Positions 34,634-45,690 are shown, counted from the first letter of the stretch. The stretch: 64,000 nt of DNA from Patescibacteria group bacterium UBA6164 (GCA_002422305.1 DIUG01000068.1:1-64000); one strand, 5' to 3'. Numbers and translations: made by a program. The notes: generated by a model from the letters alone, not told the origin.

Positions 34634-34661
34634 AATATACTTTTTTATTTTAAAAAGTCAA
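34634..34661 (-). promoter_or_regulatory. Promoter of the candidate small RNA
   Basis: On the minus strand, TTGACT (34661-34656), a 16-bp spacer and TATATT (34639-34634) precede the expected start at ~34628. The architecture equals that found before neuB (TTGACT-16-TATAAA). Confidence 0.7.
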
Positions 34662-34711
34662 CAAAAACCACTTAAATAACTGCTTTAAAAGTAATTTTAT
34701 ACACATTTATT

Positions 34712-34740
34712 TTGCATTTTAAAAAAATAAATGCTACAAT
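34712..34740 (+). promoter_or_regulatory. Promoter of the 636-aa gene
   Basis: TTGCAT (34712-34717), a 17-bp spacer and TACAAT (34735-34740) lie 30 bp before the ATG. Confidence 0.65.
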
Positions 34741-34770
34741 ATACACATATAAAAGTAATATATCTTTCTT

Positions 34771-36681
34771 ATGTGAATTGAAACTTCAACATATGATACT
34801 AATGAGACTCTGTCTACTCTAGAAACTCAAAATAATACTCCTCTATCAAATGAAGAAATAGAGGATATTTCTGTTTCAAGAATGTTATACAAAGAAAGAC
34901 TTGCTTTAGTTGAACAAAGAGCAAAAGTAAAAGATGAAAATTATGACAGAGCACAAGATTTATTAAAAGATTATCCTCATCAAAACAATTTCATAAAATA
35001 TAATGGACTTTTTTACAGAGATATAATAAGTGTTGATTTTTGAGAGTCAGGCAGACCTTTTGTAATTTATGTTCCAAAATTTTCAAGACAAGATTTAGAA
35101 GAATATATTACTGATTTTGATAAAGAACAAGAAAACTTAAAAAGTATTGAAAGACTTTTAAGAGATAATCCAAATAATCAAACTTTTTATGAATTAGATG
35201 GAAAATATTATACTTCAAATCCAAGTAGAGTTCCTTGAAATAATATAAATGCTATTTTAAGAGTCAAACAAGTTTCCAGAACTCACCTTGAAGCAAAAGT
35301 TGAAAGTATAGAAAAATGAAGTATTGAAAGTATTTCTCTGCAACTTGATAGAGCAATAGCAAATACAAATAATTGAAACATAAGAAATTATTTAATGGAT
35401 TTAAGGATTTGAATCAGTTTAAATGGAAACAATGATTTAATACTTACTTTTTGAGAAAGAATTTGAAGTTTAATAAATCTACTAGAAAAGTCTGAAGTAC
35501 AACCTCTTAGTATATCTGAAATATGAGAAATAATGTTACTTATTTTTAATATTCTAAGAAGTTGAGTAAGTGATTGAATTAGAATAATGATATCACTCAT
35601 AAAAGATGTTAGTTCAAATAAACTTTATAAATTTTGAGAAGAAGATAGTGAATATGAAAAAATTATTAGAGAAAGTTTTGAAACTGGAAATATTTGAGTT
35701 GCTATTTCATTTTTAGAAAAGATTTTTCCTACAAACTTTGTAGAGTGAGTAAGAGAATGATGAATTGATACTGCTTCACTTCCTCTTGCAATTTGAGCAG
35801 GGTGAATTGATGGTTTTTTAGATTATATACAAGCAAGTGTTGATATAGTTGTTATTCCAGATACTATTATTCAAAATATATGACAACTTAGTGCTGAAAT
35901 TTATAGAAATGGAGGAGATTTAATAAATGAACTTGCTAAAAATTTTACAAAAGTAAGTGATTATATGTATGTTTTATCATATATAGTTGCTGTTGTATTA
36001 TCATTTAAAGTTTTACCTTCAAAATTTTGAATTCTTGCTTTACCAAATGTAATTATGAGATGATTACAAGCAAGTTGAAAAATCCCTGCAAATATGCTTG
36101 GATGAGTAAATAATTTTTTAACAAATAATATTCAAAAAATTGAAGTATTAGTAAATAACAATATAAAATGAGTTACTATTAGTAGTGAAAAAATATGAAC
36201 TTGAATCAATACAGCTCTCAGATGAAGTCAAAAAGTGAGAGATAGTGTTGATGGAAGTAATACTTTAATAAATTCTATTTGAGTAAATGCTAGACAAGTA
36301 AGAGCATCAAGAGAAGCACTTTCTATAACGAATAATTCACTAAAACTTGCATCTATTTTTTGAGAAAGTGTTGTTTGAAGAACAAATGAAACACTCACAA
36401 CAAAAAATGCTATGAGTGCTTATAAAGAAATGATTTTAAAGTTAAATGGATTTAATAATGATGATATAGATGCACTTATAACTGAAACTAAATGAGAAGT
36501 AAGGTATAATCTCGTTTTAATAAGAGAAAGACTTATGGAAGTGGAAGAGGTTATTGAGAGTGAGGTTTTGCCTATATGGAATAGTCGTGATAAATTAACA
36601 TTAAATCAAAAAATTACTATATTAAGCCAAATGCATAAATATAGTGATTTATGAAAATTAATAATAAAAATGTTAATTTAA
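34771..36681 (+). CDS. Large island protein with a variable C-terminal tail, 636 aa
   Basis: Not recognised as a family. The first ~200 residues are charged and include two similar ~70-aa blocks. The first reads AQDLLKDYPHQNNFIKYNGL with FYRDI; the second reads IERLLRDNPNNQTFYELDGK with YYTSN. They look like an internal repeat. The centre has several long apolar stretches (EIMLLIFNILRSGVSDGIRI, ASLPLAIGAGGIDGFLDYI, YMYVLSYIVAVVLSFKVLPS) that could enter a membrane. The end is helical and charged (FNNDDIDALITETKGEVRYN). The last ~33 residues (from 604) are replaced by a different tail in the downstream duplicate at 37386-37706, while the ~60 residues before it are nearly identical. It starts with ATG TGA (Met-Gly) and has a good promoter. 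The layout recalls polymorphic surface or toxin proteins. Confidence 0.75.
36400..36583 (+). repeat. Left constant repeat, copy 1
   Basis: A 184-bp block coding residues ~544-604 of the large protein. The copy at 37374-37557 aligns without gaps at a period of 974 bp and differs at only a handful of bases. Confidence 0.85.
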
Positions 36682-36697
36682 TAAATAAATAAAATTA

Positions 36698-37303
36698 TTA
36701 ATCTCAAAAAATTTTCATTAATCATAAAATGAATATTAAACTATTTACTGTGTATTCATTAAAACGAGGGTCTTTTATTCAAATTCTTTCGATTTCTTTA
36801 AAATATTCACTTATTACAATAAATAAATTTCAATTTTTATCTCTATCATAATAAAATCAACTTCAAACTTTTTCTCAATTTTTTAATCTTTTTTCAGTGT
36901 ATTGTCTATCAGTAAACAATTTTTTACTAAGAATATTTCAAAAATTATCAATATCATATCATTTTATATCAAATATTGTTCTTCATAAATCATCTACATA
37001 AGCTGATAATTCTCAATTTGATATCCTAATAGAATATATATTAGTTCAAGTTATTTCATTTAAAATTTTTTTATGTTCATCTATATTTTTTCCTAACTGC
37101 ATAAGTTTAATAATAGCACTTTCAAAAAAACACTTTTGTTCAGGATACTTTTCAATAAGTTTTTGTCTCAATTTTTCTACTAAAATCTCTTCATTTAGTT
37201 TTTCTCTTTCTTCTCTACTCCAATTAAAAGTATCTGCTATTTCAGGAGTTTCTAGATTTTGTTTTATTTCACAAGTTTGTGATGAAGTTTCTAAATTTTT
37301 CAT
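36698..37303 (-). CDS. Convergent partner protein with variable C-terminus, 201 aa
   Basis: Not recognised. Residues 1-69 are charged and helical (TFNWSREEREKLNEEILVEK, QKLIEKYPEQKCFFESAIIK) and nearly identical to those of the neighbouring paralogue at 37687-38214. From residue 70 the two diverge in sequence and length. This copy's C-terminal part has strand-like stretches and repeated tyrosines (SAYVDDLRNNIFDIKGYD, GSGFYYDRDKNGNLFIVISE). It ends 16 bp from the convergent stop of the 636-aa protein gene, so the variable ends of both proteins face each other. A natural guess is a matched pair such as toxin tip and immunity protein or receptor and ligand, but nothing proves it. Confidence 0.75.
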
Positions 37304-37370
37304 ATTTTTTATTATTTTTAATAATATTTATGAAATTGTATCATATTTTTATATGTTTTGCAAAAATTAT
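37095..37370 (-). repeat. Right constant repeat, copy 1
   Basis: A ~276-bp block coding the constant N-terminus of the 201-aa protein plus its upstream region. It is almost the same as 38006-38280. Confidence 0.85.
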
Positions 37371-37373
37371 GCT

Positions 37374-37557
37374 ACAAAAAATGCTATGAATGTTTATAGA
37401 GAAATGATTTTAAAATGAAATGGATTTAATAATGATGATATAGATGCACTTATAACTGAAACTAAATGAGAAGTAAGATATAATCTTGTTTTAATAAGAG
37501 AAAGACTTATGGAAGTGGAGGAGGTTATTGAGAGTGAGGTTTTGCCTGTTTGGAATG
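37374..37557 (+). repeat. Left constant repeat, copy 2
   Basis: Second copy of 36400-36583. It joins abruptly to the end of right repeat copy 1, so the whole left-variable-right unit is tandemly duplicated. Confidence 0.85.
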
Positions 37558-37706
37558 AGAATGAAAAAATATTAAATGAATGATTATTAGAAGGAGATAG
37601 TATTATAATTTATAACAACTTTAAAGAAAATATTATAAAAGATATAACAAAATATGATGAATTATCACAAATAATTTTTAGACAATTTATTTTAAAGACC
37701 CTTTAG
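37386..37706 (+). CDS. Promoterless C-terminal cassette of the 636-aa protein, 106 aa
   Basis: Residues 1-57 repeat the end of the 636-aa protein (MILKGNGFNNDDIDALITET, ERLMEVEEVIESEVLP). Residues 58-106 are a different, longer tail (NENEKILNEGLLEGDSIIIY, KYDELSQIIFRQFILKTL). No promoter is evident and the N-terminal 540 residues are absent, so it looks like a silent replacement cassette rather than a free gene, although an ATG is present. Its 3' end overlaps the convergent gene by 20 bp. Confidence 0.6.
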
Positions 37707-38214
37707 GTAAATAATATATATAGATATACATATTAAATCTTGTACTTCATTCAGGAAAAAAAGTATTATCTTTAGGATTAAATAAAACAAATTTTCAATC
37801 TTTTTTTATAATATGTGAATTTCATATTCTTCTACTAAGTAAATTTGCAAAATCATTATCAAAATCAAAACTTGAAATATCAAATAATGTATTTCAATTT
37901 TGGTCTAAATAAGATAGTAAATCTCAATTAGATGCAAATAATAAAAATATATTACTATTTGTTACTTTTTCTATTGCTTCTAATTGTCTTTCATAATTTC
38001 ATCACAACTGCATAATTTTAATAACAGCACTTTCAAAAAAACATTTTTGTTCAGGATACTTTTCAATAAGTTTTTGTCTCAATTTTTCTACTAAAATCTC
38101 TTCATTTAGTTTTTCTCTTTCTTCTCTACTCCAATTAAAAGTATCTGCTATTTTAGGAGTTTCTTGATTTTGGTTTATTTCACAAGTTTGTGATGAAGTT
38201 TCTAAATTTCACAT
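37687..38214 (-). CDS. Paralogous partner protein with a different C-terminus, 175 aa
   Basis: Residues 1-69 match the 201-aa protein closely (ETPKIADTFNWSREEREKLN, KLIEKYPEQKCFFESAVIKI). The remaining ~106 residues differ (NYERQLEAIEKVTNSNIFLL, LFDISSFDFDNDFANLLSRR, VLFNPKDNTFFPEGSTRFNM). It has its own ATG followed by TGA (Gly) and the same upstream sequence as copy 1, so it may be expressed. Its variable end overlaps the variable end of the 106-aa cassette by 20 bp on the opposite strand, which would keep the two tails linked during recombination. Confidence 0.75.
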
Positions 38215-38280
38215 ATTTTTTATTATTTTAATAATATTTACAAAATTGTATCATATTTTTATATGTTTTGCAAAAATTAT
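38006..38280 (-). repeat. Right constant repeat, copy 2
   Basis: Second copy of 37095-37370. Beyond it (from 38281) the sequence is unique again. Confidence 0.85.
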
Positions 38281-38325
38281 AGATTTCATTTTTAACTGAA
38301 AATAGAAATATAAACAGATAGTAAC

Positions 38326-38350
38326 AAAAAAAGGCATAAATGCCTTTTTT
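38326..38350. terminator. Bidirectional terminator
   Basis: AAAAAAGGCAT and ATGCCTTTTTT around a 2-3-nt loop, next to the stop of the 55-aa gene. Confidence 0.8.
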
Positions 38351-38351
38351 C

Positions 38352-38519
38352 TTAAATACCAAATTCATCATCTCACAAAAATCATTCTAATTTATTTTCA
38401 AAATTCATCAATCATTTTTCACTTAACTCAATTTTCTTTAACTCTATATCTTTTTTTGATACTCATTTTTTAAATTCATTAGATTTCTCTAACTCTTTCT
38501 TAATTTTAATATTTTTCAT
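38352..38519 (-). CDS. Small charged protein, 55 aa
   Basis: Not recognised. A Lys/Glu-rich helical peptide (IKIKKELEKSNEFKKGVSKK) ends in a more acidic, Gly-containing tail (NKLEGFLGDDEFGI). The two in-tail TGA codons and the clean TAA inside a terminator region support it as a real gene, but it is short. It lies upstream, on the same strand, of the variable-tail partner genes and could be a small accessory factor. Confidence is limited by length. Confidence 0.45.
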
Positions 38520-38889
38520 AATAAACTTTTTGTTATTATGAAAAATAATTTCTCAAAGATCTTGTATTGAAAGTATTTTTCATTTATTAAATAAAATAAT
38601 TTTTACACTTTTATAAAGACCATAAAATTATATAATTTTTATGGAAGATATTTAGGGGTAAATTGGGAACAATTGAAAAAAATACCATTTTCTTCAATCA
38701 AGAATTCTTAAAACTATATAGTTAGCATGATACAGAACATCTTATACCTTACTTTTATATATTATATTAAGATTTTTAAAAAAAATTGAGTTTTGTATAT
38801 TTTTATTATTTATTTTTTATAGGTTTTTGATTTTTTTCAGAAAATTTATATTATATCCAAGTTAATTCTTATATTTTAATTTTATAAAT
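38520..38889. other. 370-bp gene-free interval
   Basis: No open frame of note on either strand in table 25. It contains a perfect 12-bp palindrome, AACTATATAGTT (38712-38723), and a T-rich tract before the ATG at 38890. It presumably holds divergent promoters for the 55-aa gene and the NACHT pair; I see no strong consensus. Confidence 0.4.
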
Positions 38890-39144
38890 ATGGATAATAA
38901 TTGATTAAATGATATTTTAACAGGATTAATCACAAATTGACTTTGGGATTTTATAAAAGTTTTTTTAAAGTTTTTATTCTGAGGTATAATTTTATGATGA
39001 TTATCATTTTTGGGATATAAATCATATAATAAAAATATTAAAATTTGAGATAGGACAAAAATTAAAAATAGTTTTAAATCAAAAATAAATCAAGATATTG
39101 AGATTTGAAAATGAGTTGAAGTTGATGATAGCTTTAAATCTTAA
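38890..39144 (+). CDS. Small membrane protein with I-x-I-G motif repeats, probable effector of the NACHT protein
   Basis: An 84-residue protein. Residues ~14-48 hold two membrane-prone stretches (GLWDFIKVFLKFLFGGIILG, GGLSFLGYKSY). The C-terminal ~36 residues contain two copies of one short motif: NIKIGDRTKIKNSF and DIEIGKGVEVDDSF. The N-terminus of the NACHT protein encoded 10 bp downstream carries the same motif (NIQIGDFASVKDSF). Matching motifs on a small effector and an adjacent NLR-type NTPase are the hallmark of RHIM-like or bacterial amyloid signalling motifs, which template assembly of the effector. A membrane-damaging role is inferred from the apolar segments. Not a family I can name. 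Confidence 0.6.
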
Positions 39145-39154
39145 AAATCTATTG

Positions 39155-42100
39155 ATGAATAAAAATATACAAATATGAGATTTTGCAAGTGTAAAGGATA
39201 GTTTTAATAACTATAAAACTATCAATATTTTATGATTCCAAAATATAAAATGATTTCTAAAACAAATAGATTGAAGAAAAAAAGAATTAGATTTACTTTG
39301 AGAAGATTATTATATTTCTTTAGATTTTTCTGAGTGATGAAAAATTAATTCTATTTTAAATGAAGATAGATGTATTATTATTTGAAATCCTTGAAGTTGA
39401 AAAACTCAATTATTAGTAGACATATTTTATAGAATAAAAAATAATTTAAATAAAAGATGGTGATTTTATAAAAACAATGAATTTTTACCTTTTTTTATAT
39501 CCTTAAGAAATTTATGAGAAAATAGTTTAGAAGGATATTTAGATGAAAAAATAACTAAATTTAATATCAAATGAGATCAAAAATTTATTTTACTTTTAGA
39601 CTGATTAGATGAAATAAATTTAGATAAAACAGCTGATATATTAGATTTTATAGAAAATAATCAAAATTATAAATATATAATTTCTTCAAGAAAAACTAGT
39701 AATAACTTATGACAACTTTTATCTAAATATTCAGAATTCAGGCAATATACTATACAAGAATTTAATTTTGATATTGAAAAATGATGAAATACTCAAATTT
39801 TAGAAGAATATTTTAAAAATAAATGAAAATTTATAAATTTAGAAAAGTATAAAAAATTACAAATAGAAATAAAAGATATCTTTTATTTAGAACAATTTTA
39901 TGAAGTTTATGAAAAATTAGAAGAAAAAGATTGAAAATTAGAACTAACTGAGAAATTTTTGAAAGAAATTTCTAATAAAAATAATGAATTAATAAAATTC
40001 GAAATTAATACAGATGATTTATTTTTATTATTAACAAAAGTTTCAGAACTTTTATATAAGATTAATTCATTGACTTTAGAAAAAGAAAAAATACAAGAAT
40101 TTATTAAATCTCTGTCAATTCAACAAAAAAAGAAAAAAATGTTTTTAGATTATATGTTAAAAACATTTTTTATTGAATCTGAATGAAAATATTCTTTTTA
40201 CCATAAAACTTTTTATGAATATTTTTTAGTTAGATATATTTCAGAAAAATATTTGAAAAACAAATTAAGTATTAGAGAATGAAATATTTTACTTGATAAT
40301 CAATTTATTATAAAAATATTTTTTCCTTATTTACAAAGAAGTTATATTGAAAATGAAAACTATTCTTGAATTGTTGGATTGAATCTATTTATGCAATATT
40401 ATTTAAGTCATAATCCTATAGATGAAATTAATTCAGAAATTTTTCTAAAATGACTTTTTAATTTATCAGAAGATTTATTAAGGTATTATATTTTAGAAAA
40501 AACTTCACCAATTTATCATTGGTTTAATAATTTTCATTATTTAAATTTTAACATTATAAAAATAGCTTTAGATAAATGATATAAGGATATAGCAAATGGT
40601 TTTTATAAGAAATTAAATGATTTGATAGAAGAAAAAACACAAGAAAGAAAAAATATTAAAGAAAAATTATGAAAATTAGACAAAAACGATGAAAAATATA
40701 ATTTTAACAAGCATGAATTAGAACAAGAATTAGAACATTTATTTGATGGTATTAATTTCAAAGATCAAGCATATATAAATAAAAATCTGAATGAAAATAT
40801 TAAATCTTATTCTGATTTATATGAAAAGATAAAATCAAATTATGAAATAAATATTTATACAAGAATAGATTTTACTTCAAATTTTTTTGATTCACCTTAT
40901 TATGCTTTTTTTGATAATCTATTAAAATATTGAAATAAAGAAGAAATTTTAAAAATAATAAATCAATTTGAAAAGGATGAATTTTATACATTTTTACAAG
41001 TTTGACTAAAATTAGAAAATATAAAAAATATTTTGTGAAATCACAATATCTTAAATTTAATCAAAGAAAAATTTATTTTTTATAAATGAGATTTTAAAGA
41101 ATTTATAAACTATAATAAAGAAGATTTGAAAATAAAAGATAGTGCTATTACTTTATTTTTGAAATATATTTTTTGATTATACGAAGATGAAAAAGAAATA
41201 TTTGAATCAGAAGATTTTAAAGAATTAAAAGAATGACATAATTGATTTTTTAATATCCATTGGTGATTTTATGAATCTAATATAAATAATTCTCAATTAG
41301 CTTCATATTTGTTTTATAATCAAGTAAATTTAAAAGAAATTGTTGAAAAAGAATTTATTTTCTCAAAAACTGAAACAGAAGAAGAAAGCATATTTAGGTA
41401 TAAATATTGATATAATATAAGGTGTATTTATCAATATAGTTATAGTATTTTTATTGATAGTATTTTAAAAAATGAAAAAATAATTTTTCAAGAATATATT
41501 GAAATAATAAAAAGCTATTCATCAATGAGATTAATGGATGATTTTAATATAAGAATAATTTATTCAGAAATTTTAGCATATATATTTTATTATAATATTG
41601 AATGAGATTATTTTAAAAATATAAATCTAATTTGGGATAATTTAAGTGATTTTGTTGATGAAATTAATTTTTACAAAACATTACAGAAATTAGATGAATT
41701 AAATAAAACCAATAAATTATCAAATACTATTAATGAAGAAAAAATTATATTTTTAGAAAATAATATAGAGAAAAAGTTCGATTATCCTGCTTCAGAAGTA
41801 GAAGATTATATTTTTATTTCTCAGTTATATTGATTAATCTGAAATAATGATTTACAAATTAAAAGTTTTGATAGTTGAATTGCACATTCTTATGTAAAAT
41901 ATTGATTTAGAAAAGATTACTATCTTACATATGTTTTTGAAATATTGGAAGAGTTAAAGTATAATTCTATAATTACAGAACAAGAAACATATCAATATTT
42001 AGATGAAATAATTGATTTGTATTGAAAAATTGATTGAATTACTGAAAAATGAGTTGCTTATTTATGAAAAAATATAGTTAAATTTCTTTTAACATTTAGT

Positions 42101-42793
42101 TTTAATAAAGCTATAGAATATAAAAATAAGATAAATGAAATTAATTATAGTTATTATGATGAGATAGAAACTAGTATTTTAATTCAAAAAATAAATAATA
42201 ATAATTTTACAGATGATGAAATTGAAAATTTATATTTCTATGATACTAGAACTAGTTTATTAGAATTAAAAATATATTTGTATTTGGTTGATATTTGAAG
42301 AGATGACTTTATAGAAAAGGTTAATGACTTATTAGTAGATATAGAAAAAGAAACTAATATTGATTATTATTGGAATAGTGAAGATTATGAAGTTTATAAA
42401 AAATTATATGATTTATGAAAAATTAATAAATCTGAATCAATATTAAAAGAATTAGAAAAACCAGAGAGAGAAATAAATGAAATAATTTCTTTAAAAGATT
42501 TAAATGATGATGAAGTAGTTAAAATTTTAAATGACAAAGTTTGTTATTGAATGTACCATACTAGTTTTTCATGAGATTATAATTATTTATTAAATGAATT
42601 ATATATAAAAGATAAAAAATTATTTAATTCCTATATATCAAGAACAAATTTTAAATATGATGATAAATATGAATATGAGTTTTTTGCAAATATTCAGTGA
42701 TTAACAAAAGTTTACATAGAAAATAAAGAGAGAGAGAAAGTAATTTTATTATTTGAGGAACTATTAAGTTTTTCTTGATTATTGATAAAATAA
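39155..42793 (+). CDS. NACHT/STAND NTPase with N-terminal RHIM-like motif
   Basis: A 1212-residue NLR-like protein. Residues ~4-17 are NIQIGDFASVKDSF, matching motifs in the upstream membrane protein. Walker A (IIIGNPGSGKTQLL) is at ~75-88 and the NACHT Walker B (FILLLDGLDEINLDKT) at ~146-161, with ISSRK as sensor 1 and FYHKTFYEYFLVRYI as the conserved winged-helix/His motif at ~350. The remaining ~800 residues are helical, Asn/Lys/Glu-rich repeats with no clear LRR or TPR signature, presumably the ligand sensor. No enzymatic N-terminal domain is present, consistent with a motif-recruited separate effector. Such proteins act in prokaryotic antiphage immunity. The helicase-nuclease gene follows 28 bp later. 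Confidence 0.85.
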
Positions 42794-42821
42794 TTACCAA
42801 AAATCTAAACAATTAAATAAC

Positions 42822-45572
42822 ATGGATAAAACTTATTATAACAACAAAAAACATTTATTTATTAATGAAAATAATGAAGTATTAGAAAATATTTCATATT
42901 TTCAGTTTGCTTGAAATAAAATAAATATTAGGTTTAGTAATTGAGATAAAATTTATTCATATAAATCTAATTCCATAACAATTTTAAAAGATCCCAAAAA
43001 TATAGATATATATAGTAATTTATTTTATCTTGAAAAAACATTATTATTTAATATTAAAGAGGTTTTATATTTCTGAAATAAATATTATAGAGTGTTTTTA
43101 AAAGAATGATGAGTTATTACAAGTGATAAAATCAAAATTATTGAAAATATTATGAAAGATGAAAAAGTATCTTCTATTATAGATTATTTAAAGTTAGTTT
43201 TAAATAATATTGAAAATAATGAAGTAACAAAACATTTAAAAAGAGAATATGAAAAATTAGAGAATATATTACCAGGTAGTGTATTGTGAGATTTTCTTTT
43301 CAAAAAATTTACAAATAAAACTAGCTACTTTAAACCGAAAGAATTAATTTATCCTTTCAATTTTAATCTTAGTCAAAAGAGAGCTCTTGAAAGTGTTTTT
43401 GATTCCAATATATCTGTTATTGAATGACCTCCTTGAACTTGAAAAACTCAAACTATTTTGAATATAATTGCAAATCTTGCCATAATGCAAGATAAAACTA
43501 TTGCTGTAGTTTCAAATAATAATTCTGCAATAGCAAATGTAAGAGAAAAATTAGAAAAAGATTGATATGATTTTTTTGTTGCAATGTTAGGAAATAAAGG
43601 GAATAAAAATACATTTTTTTCTAATATTCCTGAACTAAAAGAATTCAAAAGTGATAAAGATTGAAATTATACTTCAAAATTAGAAGAGATTTCTAATTTA
43701 ATGAATATTGATAATGAGAAGCAGAAAATAAAACTTGAATTATCAGACTATATTTTAGAACAAGAACATTTTGAAAACTATTTTAAAAAACAAGAAATAA
43801 ACGAATTATTTAAATTACCAATTTGGGCTAAAAATTCAGATAAAATAATGAATTTTCTAGTTTTAAATTCTAAAAAATCTAAAAAATGAAAAAATAAATG
43901 ATGGTTGTATAAGATAGAGCTTTTCATAAAGTTTTGATTTACTGAATTTAAAAAATTAGACACAAGTGAAATAGATCTTATTTTATCGTATCAAAGAAAA
44001 TTTTATGATTTTAAAATATGAGAATTAATGGATTTATTATCTGAATTAGATAAAAAACTTCAAGATAATAAGTATGAGAATTTAGTCTCTGAATACATTA
44101 AGTTTTCTAAAATATTCTTTGAAAACAAACTTAATTCAAAATTTAAAAAATTTAAGTGATTAACTTTTTCTTCAAAAGATATTTTTAATTTATCTTCAGG
44201 TTTTACAGAAAGATTTCCTGTAATTTTAAGTTCAACCTATGCTTTATTAAACTCTATACCGAAGTGATTTTTATTAGATTATGTAATAGTTGATGAATCT
44301 TCTCAAGTTGATCTTATTACAGGTATCCTTATTCTTTCATGCTGTAAAAATGTTATAATTGTATGAGATAGGAAACAACTTACTCATATTACAAATTGAG
44401 AAAAGGTAAGTGTAAGTGTTGATGAAGATTTTGATTATTATAAGCATAATATTTTATCATCTGTTTTAAATATTTATAAAGATAAGATTCCAATTACACT
44501 CTTAAAAGAACATTATAGATGTCATCCAAAAATAATTAATTTTTGTAATCAAAAGTATTATAACTGAGAACTTATTATTTATACATCTAAATGAGAGAAT
44601 ACAAATCCGCTTGTTATTTATCGTAGTGCAGAATGAAATCATATGAGAAGTATAACTCAATGAGATAGTACTTGAAAATATAATCAAAGAGAAATTGATA
44701 TTATTCAGGATATTTTATTGAGTAATAAAGAAAATTTTACTGAAAAAGATGACATATGAATTATAACTCCTTTTAGAAAGCAAGTAGAAAAATTAAATAG
44801 CATAATTTGAGAAACTATAGATATTGATACTGTTCATAAATTTCAATGAAGAGAGAAAGATATTATTATTTTTTCTACAGTATTAGATAACTCAAAAGAT
44901 TGAAATTTAACTCTTAAATTTGCAGATCAACCAAATCTTATAAATGTTACAATTTCTAGAGCAAAAAATAAATTTATAGTTGTTACTGATAATGACTTAT
45001 TTTTTAAAAGATGAAGAGAAATTAAAGATTTTGTTAAATATGTTGAATATAGTTCTTTAGATGAAAACATTAAAAATAGTGAAATAGTTTGAGTATGATC
45101 TTTTGTATAAAAATTATTCAGATAAAATATCTATTAGTTTAGATAGTATAGAAAAAGTTTCTATACATGATTCTGAAAATATTTGAAATGCTTTAATTAA
45201 AGATATTTTAACAAATCATGAAGAATTTACTAATTTAGACTATAGAAGAGAATATCATTTAAAATTTCTTATAAATGATACAAGCAAATTAAGTGATGTT
45301 GAGATACTACCAGTGATGTTGAGATAAAATTTTTAAATAATAACTCAAGAATTGATTTTCTTATTTTTGAAAAGTTTTGAAAAACACCTATACTAGTTAT
45401 TGAAGTTGATTGAGTTGCTTTTCATGAAAATAATTTAGAACAAATTGAAAGAGATAAAAAGAAAAATAGTATTTTAGAAAAATACAATATTCCTTATTTA
45501 AGATTATCTACAAATTGAAGTTGAGATAGAGAGAAAATAATAGAAAAATTAAAGTTATTAATTTATGAATAA
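42822..45572 (+). pseudogene. SF1 helicase with C-terminal DUF2726-type nuclease, broken by two frame lesions
   Basis: Residues 1-762 are an intact superfamily 1 (UPF1-like) helicase: VIEGPPGTGKTQTIL, VIVDESSQVDLITG, VGDRKQLTHI, LKEHYRCHPKIINF, DIDTVHKFQGREKDIIIFST and NVTISRAKNKFIVVTD. It stops at TAA 45108-45110. Relatives continue into VFDLLYK..., and that continuation is present in another frame from ~45096, as if two bases were lost. A 20-bp tandem duplication (AGTGATGTTGAGATACTACC unit at 45292-45326) then shifts frame again. After it a PD-(D/E)XK domain is readable (RIDFLIFEKFGKTPILVIEV, VAFHENNLEQIERDKKKN, PYLRLSTNGSG) to TAA 45570-45572. The helicase part might still work, but the nuclease is detached. 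Confidence 0.8.
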
Positions 45573-45574
45573 TA

Positions 45575-45603
45575 AATACTACTAATTTTAGTAGTATTTT
45601 TAT
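45575..45603 (+). terminator. Terminator after the helicase gene
   Basis: AATACTACTAA and TTAGTAGTATT followed by TTTT. Confidence 0.8.
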
Positions 45604-45690
45604 TACCTATTCTTTTTTTGTATAGAATATTTTTTGTCTTACTTTTATATAAACATTTATTACTATAAAAAAAATAACTTATAAAAATAA

